DNA from: Paracoccus sp. R12_2
Lineage (GTDB): Bacteria; Pseudomonadota; Alphaproteobacteria; Rhodobacterales; Rhodobacteraceae
Direction: 5' to 3'
NCBI RefSeq assembly: GCF_017744015.1
Contig: NZ_JAGHRA010000021.1
Coordinates: 1-50,106, forward strand
DNA: 50,106 nt
The notes below the pieces were generated by a model that was not told the DNA's origin, ran no database searches, and was given only the letters and a program-made list of their open reading frames with translations. The number at the start of each line of letters is the position of its first letter. Position 1 is the first letter of the stretch. Below, piece by piece: positions 9,212-17,681 of the stretch. The position numbers were made by a program, and so were the translations under genes.

Positions 9212-10002
9212 TGCGCCGCCATCGGGGCGTTGTCGGCGTCGCCCTGCGCCAGCGCCTCGGAGGTTCGGGTCACCAGTGCGCGGAACTCGGCGCTGTCCGT
9301 CATTTCAGGGCCGCGCGGACGCGGCAGCGGCACGGCGATATCCGCGACGATCCGTGCCGGGCGCGGGCTGAGCACAAGGATACGGTCTGCCAGCGTCACG
9401 GCCTCGTGGATGGAATGGGTGACCAGCAATGTCGTCGTGCCGCGTGGCTGCCACAGCGGCGGCAGGTCGCGGGCCAGTTGCCGACGGGTCAGTTCGTCCA
9501 CCGCGCCGAAGGGTTCGTCAAGCAGCAGGATCTGCGGCCGCGTCGCCAGCGCCCGGGCAATCGCGGCGCGTTGGCGCATGCCGCCCGACAGGGCGGCGGG
9601 TCGCGTTTCCTCGGACCCCGACAGGCCGACAAGACCGATCAGATCCTCGACCAGGACCGGGTCGGGCGGCTGTCGCGCCAGTTTCCGTGCCAGCGCGACA
9701 TTCGCGCGGACGGTCAGCCATGGCAGCAGCGACGGATCCTGGAACGCCACCGAGATCGCGCCCCGCGACCTTTGGCGGTCGGGGGTCAGGTCGTCGATGC
9801 GCACCTCGCCCTCGCTGGGTTCCTCCAGCCCGGCGATCAACCGCAGCAGCGTCGATTTTCCGCAGCCCGACGGTCCGACCAGCGCCGTGGTGGCGCCTGC
9901 GTCGAAGGACACATCAAGCGGCGCGACGGCGCGCAGGCCGCCGGGAAACGCCTTGCCCAGTCCGGTGCAGACAATCCGTGCGCGGCCGTCGGTGTCAGCC
10001 AT
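9208..10002 (-). CDS. ABC transporter ATPase, nitrate/sulfonate/pyrimidine type
   Basis: 264 residues from ATG 10002, chosen because an in-frame extension of 18 residues lies inside the upstream gene and lacks homology. Walker A GPSGCGKST, Q-loop AFQDPSLLPW, signature LSGGMRQR, Walker B ILLLDEPFGAVDE and H-loop VTHSIHEA match the SsuB/TauB/ThiZ group. It overlaps the binding-protein gene by 8 bases and the fused permease gene by 4, so the importer subunits are translationally linked. Confidence 0.9.
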   Translation of the reverse strand: MADTDGRARIVCTGLGKAFPGGLRAVAPLDVSFDAGATTALVGPSGCGKSTLLRLIAGLEEPSEGEVRIDDLTPDRQRSRGAISVAFQDPSLLPWLTVRANVALARKLARQPPDPVLVEDLIGLVGLSGSEETRPAALSGGMRQRAAIARALATRPQILLLDEPFGAVDELTRRQLARDLPPLWQPRGTTTLLVTHSIHEAVTLADRILVLSPRPARIVADIAVPLPRPRGPEMTDSAEFRALVTRTSEALAQGDADNAPMAAQ

Positions 10003-10981
10003 GGACTTCTTCGAGGATCGAGCGATCCCACAATTGGGGCGTGACCTCGCGCCCAAGAAGGGCCAGCGTTTCGATATTGGCCTGAACGCTGTCGTCGCTG
10101 AACCAGCCGAACCCGTACCGGTCGGTCTGGTCGGAAAACATCAGCGGCACCTGACGTTCCGCTTGAAGCTTCTGCGTGGGCAGGTCCAGACCGGCGTCCG
10201 GAAACATCTGCACCGTCAGTTCGGCCGCGGCGTCGGTGTCGCCGCGATAGGCGTCCCATCCGCGTGCCTCGCCCGACATCAGCGCGACCAGTTCCGCCCG
10301 GCGGTCGCGCAGGCTGTCTTGCGTCGCGATATAGGTCTGGGAATGGACCGCATAGCCGTGATCGGCCATCAGCATGGTCTGCGCGTCGATGCCGTTGATG
10401 GCCATCGCGACGGGCAGGTCGGTTTCCCAGCACAGCAGGCAATCGACCTCGCCGGACACCAGGGGTTGGGCGGAATACTGCGTCGGCACGATCTGGATCG
10501 CGTCGAAATCAATATCGTTCAGCGTGCACAGCGCCTGCAGGACCGGCGTGTTGGCCAGCGCCATGCCGATCTTGCGGCCTTCCAGATCGGCGGGTGTGGC
10601 GACCGGATTGTCGGCCAGCGAGGCGATTGCAAACGGGTTCTTCTGCATCGCGACGCCGATGATCTTGAACTTTGCCCCCTGCGCCACCGCCGCCGCGGTG
10701 TAGTCGGCCGCCGAAATCCCGACCAGCGCAGTTCCGGACACGACCGGGGGCTCGACCGGCGCGTTCGGCCCGCCCTGCAGCAGCGACACGTCCAGACCGG
10801 CGTCTTGCCACCAGCCGTTCTTCTGCGCCAGATAGCTGCCTGCGAACTGCACCGAATGCAGCCATGACAACTGCAGGCTGACCGGCGTCGCGGCGAAGGC
10901 GGCATAGCGTGTGAAGGGCAACACGGCGGCGCCGGTTGCCGCCGCCAGCAGCCCACGCCGCGTGAGGGTGGGGGAAGACAT
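9995..10981 (-). CDS. NMT1/THI5-family ABC substrate-binding protein
   Basis: 328 residues. The N-terminus has a twin-arginine-like signal (TRRGLL, then a hydrophobic stretch to AFA), so export by Tat or Sec is possible. The mature protein has the THI5/NMT1 pattern: LSWLHSVQFAGSYLAQKNGW, then GISAADYTAAAVAQG and a LCWETDLP segment. Relatives bind thiamine pyrimidine precursors, riboflavin, sulfonates or nitrate; the sequence alone does not decide. Its ATG overlaps the upstream TGA by one base (TGATG). Because it is embedded among lipid- and glycan-type genes, the ligand may be an unusual head-group precursor; this is speculation. Confidence 0.85.
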   Translation of the reverse strand: MSSPTLTRRGLLAAATGAAVLPFTRYAAFAATPVSLQLSWLHSVQFAGSYLAQKNGWWQDAGLDVSLLQGGPNAPVEPPVVSGTALVGISAADYTAAAVAQGAKFKIIGVAMQKNPFAIASLADNPVATPADLEGRKIGMALANTPVLQALCTLNDIDFDAIQIVPTQYSAQPLVSGEVDCLLCWETDLPVAMAINGIDAQTMLMADHGYAVHSQTYIATQDSLRDRRAELVALMSGEARGWDAYRGDTDAAAELTVQMFPDAGLDLPTQKLQAERQVPLMFSDQTDRYGFGWFSDDSVQANIETLALLGREVTPQLWDRSILEEVHG

Positions 10982-11931
10982 CACGAAACCTCCATCTTGG
11001 GTTTGTCCGGCGCAGAGCTTGAGGGGCAAACACCCCGATGCGCAGTTGCGTTCCCGCCGCGCCGCAATATGGGCGCAAGAAGGCCCGGCAGGCTGCTGGC
11101 CAGGAACAAGATGCCAAAGGCCACACTGGCGGCCAGACCGGCCCCGGCGCCAAGTCCTGCCAGCGGAAAGATCGCCGCCGCCGCCCCCTCTCGGATGCCC
11201 CAGCCGGCGACCGAGATCGGGATCATCATGGCGAACAGGATCGGGGGTATCAGGATCAGCGCGGTCAGCGGCGGCAGCGTGCTGCCGGTGGCGCGGGCGG
11301 CTAGCGCGAAGGCGGCGATATTGGTCAGCACCGTGCCAAGGCTCAGCAGGATCTGGCGCGGCAGAACGCCGGGGGCCAGCAGACCAAGCGATAGCGCATG
11401 CCGGACGTTCGCCGCGACGCGGCCCGAGGCGCGGGCGACGATCAGCGCCGCCAAGGCGGCGATCGACAGCACGGCGATCAGGATCGCGGGCAGATGGGGG
11501 GGCAGGGGCTGGTCCAGCGGCCATGCCCACGATGTGACGGCGGCGGCCAGCAGCACGATCACAAGCATCGCATTGCCCATGAACCGTTCCAAGATGACGG
11601 CCAGCGCGGCGGGTGTCTTGCGATTCCGGCCTGCGCTGCGCAAGGCGCGCCCGACATCGCCCACCATGCCGCCCGGTAGGATCTGGTTCACCAACTGACC
11701 AAGATAATATTCCATAAGCGCGTGAAACGCGCCCATCCGGATGCCCAGTTGCCGGGCCGTCAGCCGCCAGCGCCAGGCCGAAAGCCATGTCTGCACGCTG
11801 AGCGCGACGAACGCCGCCAGCGCCCATCCGGGGGACATGTCGGCCAGTCGCGCGTTGGCATCGGTGCCCCGCAGCGCCATCCACACAAGCGCCAGCATCG
11901 ACAGGGCAATCGCTGCGCGCAGAAACCTCAT
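10981..11931 (-). CDS. UPF0104/LPG-synthase-TM-like integral membrane protein
   Basis: 316 residues, mostly hydrophobic, with about eight membrane helices and the family pattern EYYLGQLVNQILPGGMVGDVGRA (about residues 70-92; described here only in part: YYLGQLVNQILPGG). This is the transmembrane domain of lysyl-phosphatidylglycerol synthase/flippase proteins without the aminoacyl-transferase domain. Family members are thought to move or anchor lipid intermediates, but most are uncharacterised. It overlaps the sulfatase-like gene by 4 bases and the binding-protein gene by 3. Confidence 0.8.
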   Translation of the reverse strand: MRFLRAAIALSMLALVWMALRGTDANARLADMSPGWALAAFVALSVQTWLSAWRWRLTARQLGIRMGAFHALMEYYLGQLVNQILPGGMVGDVGRALRSAGRNRKTPAALAVILERFMGNAMLVIVLLAAAVTSWAWPLDQPLPPHLPAILIAVLSIAALAALIVARASGRVAANVRHALSLGLLAPGVLPRQILLSLGTVLTNIAAFALAARATGSTLPPLTALILIPPILFAMMIPISVAGWGIREGAAAAIFPLAGLGAGAGLAASVAFGILFLASSLPGLLAPILRRGGNATAHRGVCPSSSAPDKPKMEVS

Positions 11932-13469
11932 GACGGCGCCGCGGCGCTGGTAAAGCTGGTTAGGATCAGGTCGCGCATCCTGTCCATCGGGATGGCGTCA
12001 CTTCCCTCGGGCGGGATCAGTCCGGGGGTGAACCCCCAGTCGGACGTTCGCGCGACCAGGTTTTCCGGACCGATGACATGCAGCGCAACATCGGGGCGAT
12101 CGTCCATCGCGATGCCTGGTGCTGCCTGATGGTCCCCCAGCAGAAAGATCAACGGACCGTCCGGCCCCTGACGTTCGGCATACTCCAAAGCCGTCTGCAG
12201 CGCATAGTCGACGGAATCGCGATAGTGCCGCCGGACCCGATCCCGATCGCGCCACACATCGCGGGGACTGTCCCCTGAAACGGCCATCGCGTTGAATTCG
12301 GTGCCGTCGCCGATTTCGTCCCAGGCCAGCAAATGCGGCACAGGCGTCCACGGCGCGTGAGAGGATACCAGCGCGATCTGGGCGAACAGATGCGGCCGGT
12401 CCGGGTCGCGTCGCAACATCCGGTCGGCGGCTGTCAGCGTGAACTGATCGGGCATGGTGACCCAGTTGAACGGCTTGCCGCGATAACCCAGATCCGCAGC
12501 GGGCAGGATATGGTCGAACCCCATCCGTTGCGCCTCGGGCCATGGCATGGTGATGGCAGGCATGACAGCGGCGGTCGCGAAGCCCGCGTCTCGGGCCAGG
12601 TGGAAGATGGATTGACGCCCGCTGGCCAGCACCGCGCGATAGCGGGTCTGGTCGCTGACCCACAGCCCGTTGGCGAAACTGGCATGCGACAGCCAGCTTT
12701 GCCCGCCCTGCGTCGGCGCCGACAGAAATCCCGACCGCATCGACAGCCCTGTGCCTTGCAGCCGTGCCTGCGCGTGGCGCAGCGTCTTCAGGTGGCGTTC
12801 GGCATGAAAGTCCACGTCGAAACTGGCCCGGCCATAGCTTTCGACGAAGATCACCAGCACGTCACGGTCGATCCGGTCCAGAAGCCCCGTTTGCCCTGCA
12901 AACGGATCCTCTGCCGCCGCCCGACGCAAGTTCCGCAGATCTGCGACGGTCTGGCGGGCGAGCTGCATTTTCGACAGTGCATAGGCCCCGTTATCCGCCG
13001 CGTGCAGCCCGGCCATCGGCAGGGCCAGCGTGACGATGCAGACGGCCAGCGCCGCCAGACGGGTTTGCGGCCGCCAGTCGCGCGAGGCCCAAGGCCCGGT
13101 CGCCCGCCAGATCGACCAGATGATGCCGCACGCCGCAACTGCGGCGATCAGCGCGACCCCGACCGCCGCCACCTGCCCGAAACTGCCCGTGATCAGGTTC
13201 ATCGAGGCGGGGATCAGCGGCAGGTCTGCCACCGTGTTGAAACTGCGCCCCAGCGCCTGCTGCATCGCCAGATCGGCGATTTTCTGAACGACCAGCAGCG
13301 ACAGCGCGACTGTCACGACGACCCGCGTGACCCCGCCGATCAGACACAACGCGGCCAGCAGCAATGGCAGTTCGATCACCAGGATGCCGGGCCCGCTGAC
13401 CGGCGGCAGCGCCAGAACGGCTGCCAGAACGGCGGCGGCCAGTGTCAGACGCAGCGGGGCACGGGTCAT
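11928..13469 (-). CDS. Membrane-anchored sulfatase/phosphoethanolamine-transferase-fold protein
   Basis: 513 residues from ATG 13469, whose ATGA overlaps the upstream stop. Four to five membrane helices occupy about residues 5-155, then an alkaline-phosphatase-superfamily catalytic domain: metal ligand E210 in VIFVESYG, likely nucleophile T253 in SAPTQGGQSW, and a late metal-binding LLGDHQAAP. The layout resembles LtaS/EptA/MdoB enzymes that move phospho-alcohol groups onto lipids or glycans at the periplasmic face. Neighbouring a CDP-alcohol phosphotransferase, it may decorate or hydrolyse the same head group. The exact reaction is not determined by the sequence. Confidence 0.82.
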   Translation of the reverse strand: MTRAPLRLTLAAAVLAAVLALPPVSGPGILVIELPLLLAALCLIGGVTRVVVTVALSLLVVQKIADLAMQQALGRSFNTVADLPLIPASMNLITGSFGQVAAVGVALIAAVAACGIIWSIWRATGPWASRDWRPQTRLAALAVCIVTLALPMAGLHAADNGAYALSKMQLARQTVADLRNLRRAAAEDPFAGQTGLLDRIDRDVLVIFVESYGRASFDVDFHAERHLKTLRHAQARLQGTGLSMRSGFLSAPTQGGQSWLSHASFANGLWVSDQTRYRAVLASGRQSIFHLARDAGFATAAVMPAITMPWPEAQRMGFDHILPAADLGYRGKPFNWVTMPDQFTLTAADRMLRRDPDRPHLFAQIALVSSHAPWTPVPHLLAWDEIGDGTEFNAMAVSGDSPRDVWRDRDRVRRHYRDSVDYALQTALEYAERQGPDGPLIFLLGDHQAAPGIAMDDRPDVALHVIGPENLVARTSDWGFTPGLIPPEGSDAIPMDRMRDLILTSFTSAAAPS

Positions 13470-14206
13470 GCATGCCTCCACAGCCATCGGATATCGACGG
13501 CAAATGACCACAGCAGCGCGGCCCCCGTCAGCCGGGCCAGCCAGATCGTCAGATCCGCGGGCAGTGCCGGCAATTGCAGCAGAACCAGTGTCGCCAGCTG
13601 AACCACGCAGATCAGCTTGCGCCGGAACCGTGGTGGCAGCGGTGCAGTCAGCGCAGGCCAGACCACACCCGCTGCCACGAACACATAGCGCGTCAGCCCC
13701 AGCAACAGGATCTCGGCCCCGACCTTGGTGCCCGACAGGATATGCAGCGACAGGATCAGCGCCAATGAGGCATCGACCTCCATGTCGAACCGCGCGCCGA
13801 ACCCCGAGGCAAGACCGCTGCGCCGTGCCAGCCAGCCATCCACCCCGTCCAGCGCAAGGGCAGCCCCCCCGATGACGGCAACCGTCAGTCCCGCGGCCTC
13901 GCCCGCCGCCAGAGGCGGCAGCAAAGCGGCGACCAGCGCGGCGCGCAGCAATGTCACGGCGTTACAGCCACCGATCCGGGAATGTGGATAAAAGCGGCGC
14001 ATCAGCATCAGGACAGCACCCGATCCCGCCAGATACAGGGCCGAAGCGATCCACCAGCCCGTCGCGTTACCCGCCGCGCCGCCATGGCGACACAGCTGCA
14101 TCACCGCGACCCCTGTCAGCGCGCAGATGGCCAGCTGCAGCGACAGCGGCAACATCGAAGCGGGGGGCCGCATGAGATCAGAAGTGGCGGGGCGGGTTGC
14201 ACACAT
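13466..14206 (-). CDS. CDP-alcohol phosphatidyltransferase
   Basis: 246 residues with several membrane helices. The complete catalytic motif is present: D120-x2-D123-G124-x2-A127-R128-x8-G137-x3-D141-x3-D145. These enzymes couple a CDP-linked alcohol with a second alcohol to make a phosphodiester, as in phospholipid synthesis. First gene of the seven-gene operon. ATG 14206 and an in-frame ATG at 14173 are both possible starts; neither has a clear ribosome binding site. The acceptor is unknown; PgsA/Pss identity is not supported by the context. Confidence 0.88.
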   Translation of the reverse strand: MCATRPATSDLMRPPASMLPLSLQLAICALTGVAVMQLCRHGGAAGNATGWWIASALYLAGSGAVLMLMRRFYPHSRIGGCNAVTLLRAALVAALLPPLAAGEAAGLTVAVIGGAALALDGVDGWLARRSGLASGFGARFDMEVDASLALILSLHILSGTKVGAEILLLGLTRYVFVAAGVVWPALTAPLPPRFRRKLICVVQLATLVLLQLPALPADLTIWLARLTGAALLWSFAVDIRWLWRHA

Positions 14207-14306
14207 TCGGCCAAGCCTATGCGAAGCCCGTGCAGCGTCAAGCAGAGCCTTTGTCGCGCTAGGCAGAACGGTTCGCGGGCGCTAGACTGACGTCGCAAGA
14301 GGAAAC

Positions 14307-14864
14307 ATGATGACCCGGCATTCGAACAGCTACCAGACGCCCGCGCGGCTTTTTCACTGGATCATCGCGGCTGCGGTGCTGCTGATGATCCCCGCCGGGC
14401 TGATCATGACGCAAGAGGGGATCGCCCGGCCGCTTCAGGACACGCTGTTCCTGTTTCACAAGAATATGGGCGTCATGCTGATCCCGCTGATCCTGTTGCG
14501 GCTGATCTATCGTCTGCGCCACCCCGCGCCGCCCTTGCCATCATCCCTGCCCGGCTGGCAGCGCAGCGCGGCGGCGGTGTCGCATTGGCTGTTGTATCTT
14601 CTGCTGATCGTGATGCCGATCAGCGGTTTCGTCAGGGTCCGCGCGGGCGGTTTCCCGATCGAGTTGCTGGATCGTCTGGGTGCGGGGCCGTGGCTTGCCA
14701 AGTCCGAGGCGCTGGCGGATGCCGCGAAGGGTCTGCACTACGCTGCCGCATTGCTGCTGATCGCGGTGCTTGCGGTGCATATCGGCGCGGCACTGCAGCA
14801 TGGGTTGATCCGCCGCGATGGCGTCTGGTCGCGGATCTGGCCGCCTGTGCGACCGCGTGACTAG
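14307..14864 (+). CDS. Cytochrome b561
   Basis: 185 residues with four membrane helices and histidines placed as heme ligands: H17 (LFHWII), H51 (FHKNMG), H144 (LHYAA) and H158 (VHIGAALQH). This matches the bacterial CybB/YodB family, which transfers electrons from membrane quinol, in some members to superoxide. Two adjacent ATG codons (14307, 14310) are possible starts, following GAGGAAAC. It is divergent from the CDP-alcohol phosphatidyltransferase gene and otherwise stands alone. Confidence 0.88.
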   Translation: MMTRHSNSYQTPARLFHWIIAAAVLLMIPAGLIMTQEGIARPLQDTLFLFHKNMGVMLIPLILLRLIYRLRHPAPPLPSSLPGWQRSAAAVSHWLLYLLLIVMPISGFVRVRAGGFPIELLDRLGAGPWLAKSEALADAAKGLHYAAALLLIAVLAVHIGAALQHGLIRRDGVWSRIWPPVRPRD

Positions 14865-14963
14865 GGCACAGCCGCTGCGGGTGAAATCGCCGCCCATGCG
14901 GGGCTGGCCTGTCACGGCATGATCGTTAGAGTAGGGGCAGGACAGGAATGTGACGGACCCTAG

Positions 14964-15722
14964 ATGGCCAAGGACAGCATGGACGACCGGCAGGTGGCCC
15001 GCCCTGCGCAAGAGGCGATGGATCTGACCCCCGAACTGGTTCGGCGCAGCTTGCGGGATGAACCGGATCTGGGCCCCGAGCCGGGCTGGACCCATCTTGA
15101 AGAGGACGAGGTGGATCAGCTTGCCGCAAGATACGAGCGTGAATGCGGCGATGATCCGCTGTGGCTTTTCGCCTATGGGTCGCTGATCTGGAAACCGGAT
15201 TTCGACGCCGTGGACCATCGCCGGGCGACGGCCTATGGCTGGCACCGGTCGTTCTGCCTGCGCATGACGCGCTGGCGCGGATCGCCCCAGCAGAACGGCC
15301 TGATGATGGCGCTTGAACGCGGGGGACGCTGCGACGGGGTGATCTATCGGCTGCCCGATGAAGACCGTCATGCGCAGTTGCGCCGGCTTCTGCTGCGCGA
15401 GATCCGGTTTCACCAGAATGTGGACATGATCCGCTGGATCCCGGTCCATACCCGGCAAGGGCGCGTGCGGGCACTGGTCTTCTGGGCAGGTCCGCGCGGC
15501 GACCGGGTGGAAAGCCGCAAGCCGCTGGATCAGGTCGCGCCGATCCTGGCCCGAGCCTGCGGGCCGGTCGGATCATGCGCGGAATACCTGCACAACACCG
15601 TGCTGCATCTGCGAGAATTCGGAATCAACGATCGCAACCTGTGGCGGCTGCAATCGCTGGTGGCTGACGAAATCCGTGCGATGGGCCCGGCCGACGCCGA
15701 AAATGGCGGGCGGCCGGGCTGA
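14964..15722 (+). CDS. ChaC-like gamma-glutamylcyclotransferase
   Basis: 252 residues. The substrate-binding YGSL loop is seen in LFAYGSLIWKPDF, followed by RATAYGWHRSFCL and GVIYRLPDED, the ChaC signature. The family degrades glutathione or gamma-glutamyl peptides to 5-oxoproline in the cytoplasm. It converges with the sugar-binding-protein gene, leaving 13 bases. ATG 14964 lacks an obvious ribosome binding site, and ATG 14979 (MDDRQ) is an in-frame alternative. Confidence 0.85.
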   Translation: MAKDSMDDRQVARPAQEAMDLTPELVRRSLRDEPDLGPEPGWTHLEEDEVDQLAARYERECGDDPLWLFAYGSLIWKPDFDAVDHRRATAYGWHRSFCLRMTRWRGSPQQNGLMMALERGGRCDGVIYRLPDEDRHAQLRRLLLREIRFHQNVDMIRWIPVHTRQGRVRALVFWAGPRGDRVESRKPLDQVAPILARACGPVGSCAEYLHNTVLHLREFGINDRNLWRLQSLVADEIRAMGPADAENGGRPG

Positions 15723-15735
15723 CCAACGCGGGTTC

Positions 15736-16695
15736 TCAGAACGGGCTGTCGGGATAGTAGAACTGTTCGGCGTTCTCGGGCGTGATCAGCTGGCTGCCGA
15801 TGATGTAACGGCCTGCCATCGGTGCGTTCGACACGAAGTTCAGCGCCGTCATCTCGATCGCGGACGAAATCAGCGCCGGCGGATAGGTCACGTTCACCGG
15901 CAGTTGCGGATCGTTGTTCATGATCCTTTCGACGATCTGTTTCATGCCAGCGCCGCCGATCACCCACATCTCTTCACTGCGCCCGGCTGCCGAGATCGCT
16001 TCCAGAACGCCGATCGCCATGTCGTCATCGGCGGCCCAGACCGCGTCGATCTCGGGGTATTTCGACAGGAAATCCTGCATGACCGTGAAGGCATCGTCGC
16101 GGTTCCAGTTGCCGTGTTCCATATCGAGGATCTCGATCTCGGATCCCTCAAGGGCGGCCTGGAATGCCTCCACGCGCTCGTTGTCCAGCGTGGTCGGGAT
16201 ACCGCGCAGGACGACGACCTTGCTGCCGGGCTCAAGGTTCTCGCTGAAATATTCGCCCGCGACGCGGCCGAAGGCGGTGTTGTCACCGGCCACGTAAAGA
16301 TCCTCGATCCCGTCCTGCGACAGGCCGCGATCGACGACTGTGACGAATTTTCCCGCGTCCTTGACGGCGGCGACAGGCGCGGTCAGCGGTTCGGATTCGA
16401 AGGGCAGGACCACCAGCGCGTCGATGTTGCGGGTGGCCATCATGTCTTCGATGTCGCTGACCTGGCTGGCCGCGTCGCCGGCGGTGGACAGCACGAATTC
16501 CAGCTGCGGATAGGTTTCGCCCAGCCTTTCGATGCTGTCCTGGGCGTGCCAGTTCAGGCCGCCCATGAAGCCGTGCGTCGCCGAAGGGATCGACACGCCG
16601 ATGATCTTCTTGTCGGCGTCCTGCGCATAGGCCGCGCCAGCGCCGCCCAGGATTGCGGCAAGCGCGGCCGCCTTCATGAGGTTTCTGCGTTGCAT
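15736..16695 (-). CDS. Ribose-type ABC transporter substrate-binding protein
   Basis: 319 residues with a signal peptide ending near AYAQ (about residue 25) and the periplasmic-binding type-1 fold: IIGVSIPSATHGFMGGL, DALVVLPFES, VTVVDRG and AADDDMAIGVLEA are typical of RbsB relatives. It is the last gene of an operon transcribed epimerase-Gfo-ATPase-permease-binding protein, unusual because binding proteins are more often first. The co-transcribed oxidoreductase and epimerase point to a sugar or cyclitol that is oxidised after uptake; Caulobacter inositol importers (IbpA-IatAP) are of this type, but the ligand here is not proven. Confidence 0.88.
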   Translation of the reverse strand: MQRRNLMKAAALAAILGGAGAAYAQDADKKIIGVSIPSATHGFMGGLNWHAQDSIERLGETYPQLEFVLSTAGDAASQVSDIEDMMATRNIDALVVLPFESEPLTAPVAAVKDAGKFVTVVDRGLSQDGIEDLYVAGDNTAFGRVAGEYFSENLEPGSKVVVLRGIPTTLDNERVEAFQAALEGSEIEILDMEHGNWNRDDAFTVMQDFLSKYPEIDAVWAADDDMAIGVLEAISAAGRSEEMWVIGGAGMKQIVERIMNNDPQLPVNVTYPPALISSAIEMTALNFVSNAPMAGRYIIGSQLITPENAEQFYYPDSPF

Positions 16696-16712
16696 TGATT
16701 TTCCTCCCTGTA

Positions 16713-17681
16713 TTACCGCTCGTCGGCGGTGCGTTTCTCTCGCTGCAAGACGACGGCGAGAACGATGATGACGCCCTGGATCGCGCCGTTCAGATAGGGG
16801 CTGACCAGATCCGCCAGATTGAGGATGTTGTCGATCAGCGACAGGATCAGCACGCCGACGACGGTGCCCCAGACGCGACCGCGGCCGCCTTTCAGGGCGG
16901 TGCCGCCGATGATGACGGCGGCGATCGCCTCAAGTTCCCACAGGACGCCGGTCGAACCCGAGGCCGAGCCGAGGCGGGGCACGTAGAGCACGGTCGAAAG
17001 TCCGACCAGCAGACCCAGCAGCATATAGGTCAGCAGCCGGACGCGCCCGACATCGATGGCCGAATAGCGCGCCACGCGATCATTCGAGCCGATCGCCTCG
17101 ACATGGCGGCCAAAGCGTGAATGCCGCATGATCCATTCGCCCGCGAAGGCGGTCAGCGCGAAGGCGATGATCGGCCATGTCACCCATCCGATGCCGCCGT
17201 AATAGACCGGCCGGTACAGCGTCCGCAGGCCGTAATCCAGGCTCAGCGTGCCGCCGTCGGCCAGCCATGTGACCAGCGACCGGAAAATCCCCATCGTCCC
17301 CAGCGTGACGATGAATGGCTCGATCCTGGCCTTGGTGATCAGCGCACCGTTCAGATAGCCTGCGGCGATGCCGCCCAAGATCGCGACGCCCATCCCGATC
17401 AGGATGGTGCCCCAATTCTCGCCCAGGCCCGGCAGGGCGGCGTTCATGGCAATGATCGCGATGCCGGCAAGGAACGCGGCCATCGACCCCACCGACAGAT
17501 CCAGCCCGCCGGCGGTGATGACGAAGGTCATGCCGACCGCGATCATCCCGATGAAGGCGGAACGCGCCAGGACATTGGTGATGTTGGCCGGCGCCAGAAA
17601 GGCCGAATTCAGAAGCGCGCCCAGAACGATCAGCGCGATCAGTGCGATCAGGGGGCCCAGTGTGTGAAGGTCAGGTTTCAT
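16713..17681 (-). CDS. Ribose-type ABC transporter permease (RbsC family)
   Basis: 322 residues from ATG 17681, which overlaps the ATPase stop as ATGA; the longer in-frame reading runs into the ATPase gene and is a shadow. Eight to ten membrane helices, with the RbsC motifs TAGGLDLSVGSMAAF, ALITKARIEPFIVTLGTMG and VIIGGTALKGGRGRVWGT. It is the only permease of the system and should act as a homodimer, as in other CUT2 importers. Confidence 0.9.
   Translation of the reverse strand: MKPDLHTLGPLIALIALIVLGALLNSAFLAPANITNVLARSAFIGMIAVGMTFVITAGGLDLSVGSMAAFLAGIAIIAMNAALPGLGENWGTILIGMGVAILGGIAAGYLNGALITKARIEPFIVTLGTMGIFRSLVTWLADGGTLSLDYGLRTLYRPVYYGGIGWVTWPIIAFALTAFAGEWIMRHSRFGRHVEAIGSNDRVARYSAIDVGRVRLLTYMLLGLLVGLSTVLYVPRLGSASGSTGVLWELEAIAAVIIGGTALKGGRGRVWGTVVGVLILSLIDNILNLADLVSPYLNGAIQGVIIVLAVVLQREKRTADER

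Noticed and set aside
9995..11884. Possible fusion of the membrane protein and the NMT1 binding protein in one 629-codon frame
   Set aside because: The first 300 codons are an out-of-frame shadow of the UPF0104-like gene; the real binding protein starts at ATG 10981 with a signal peptide.
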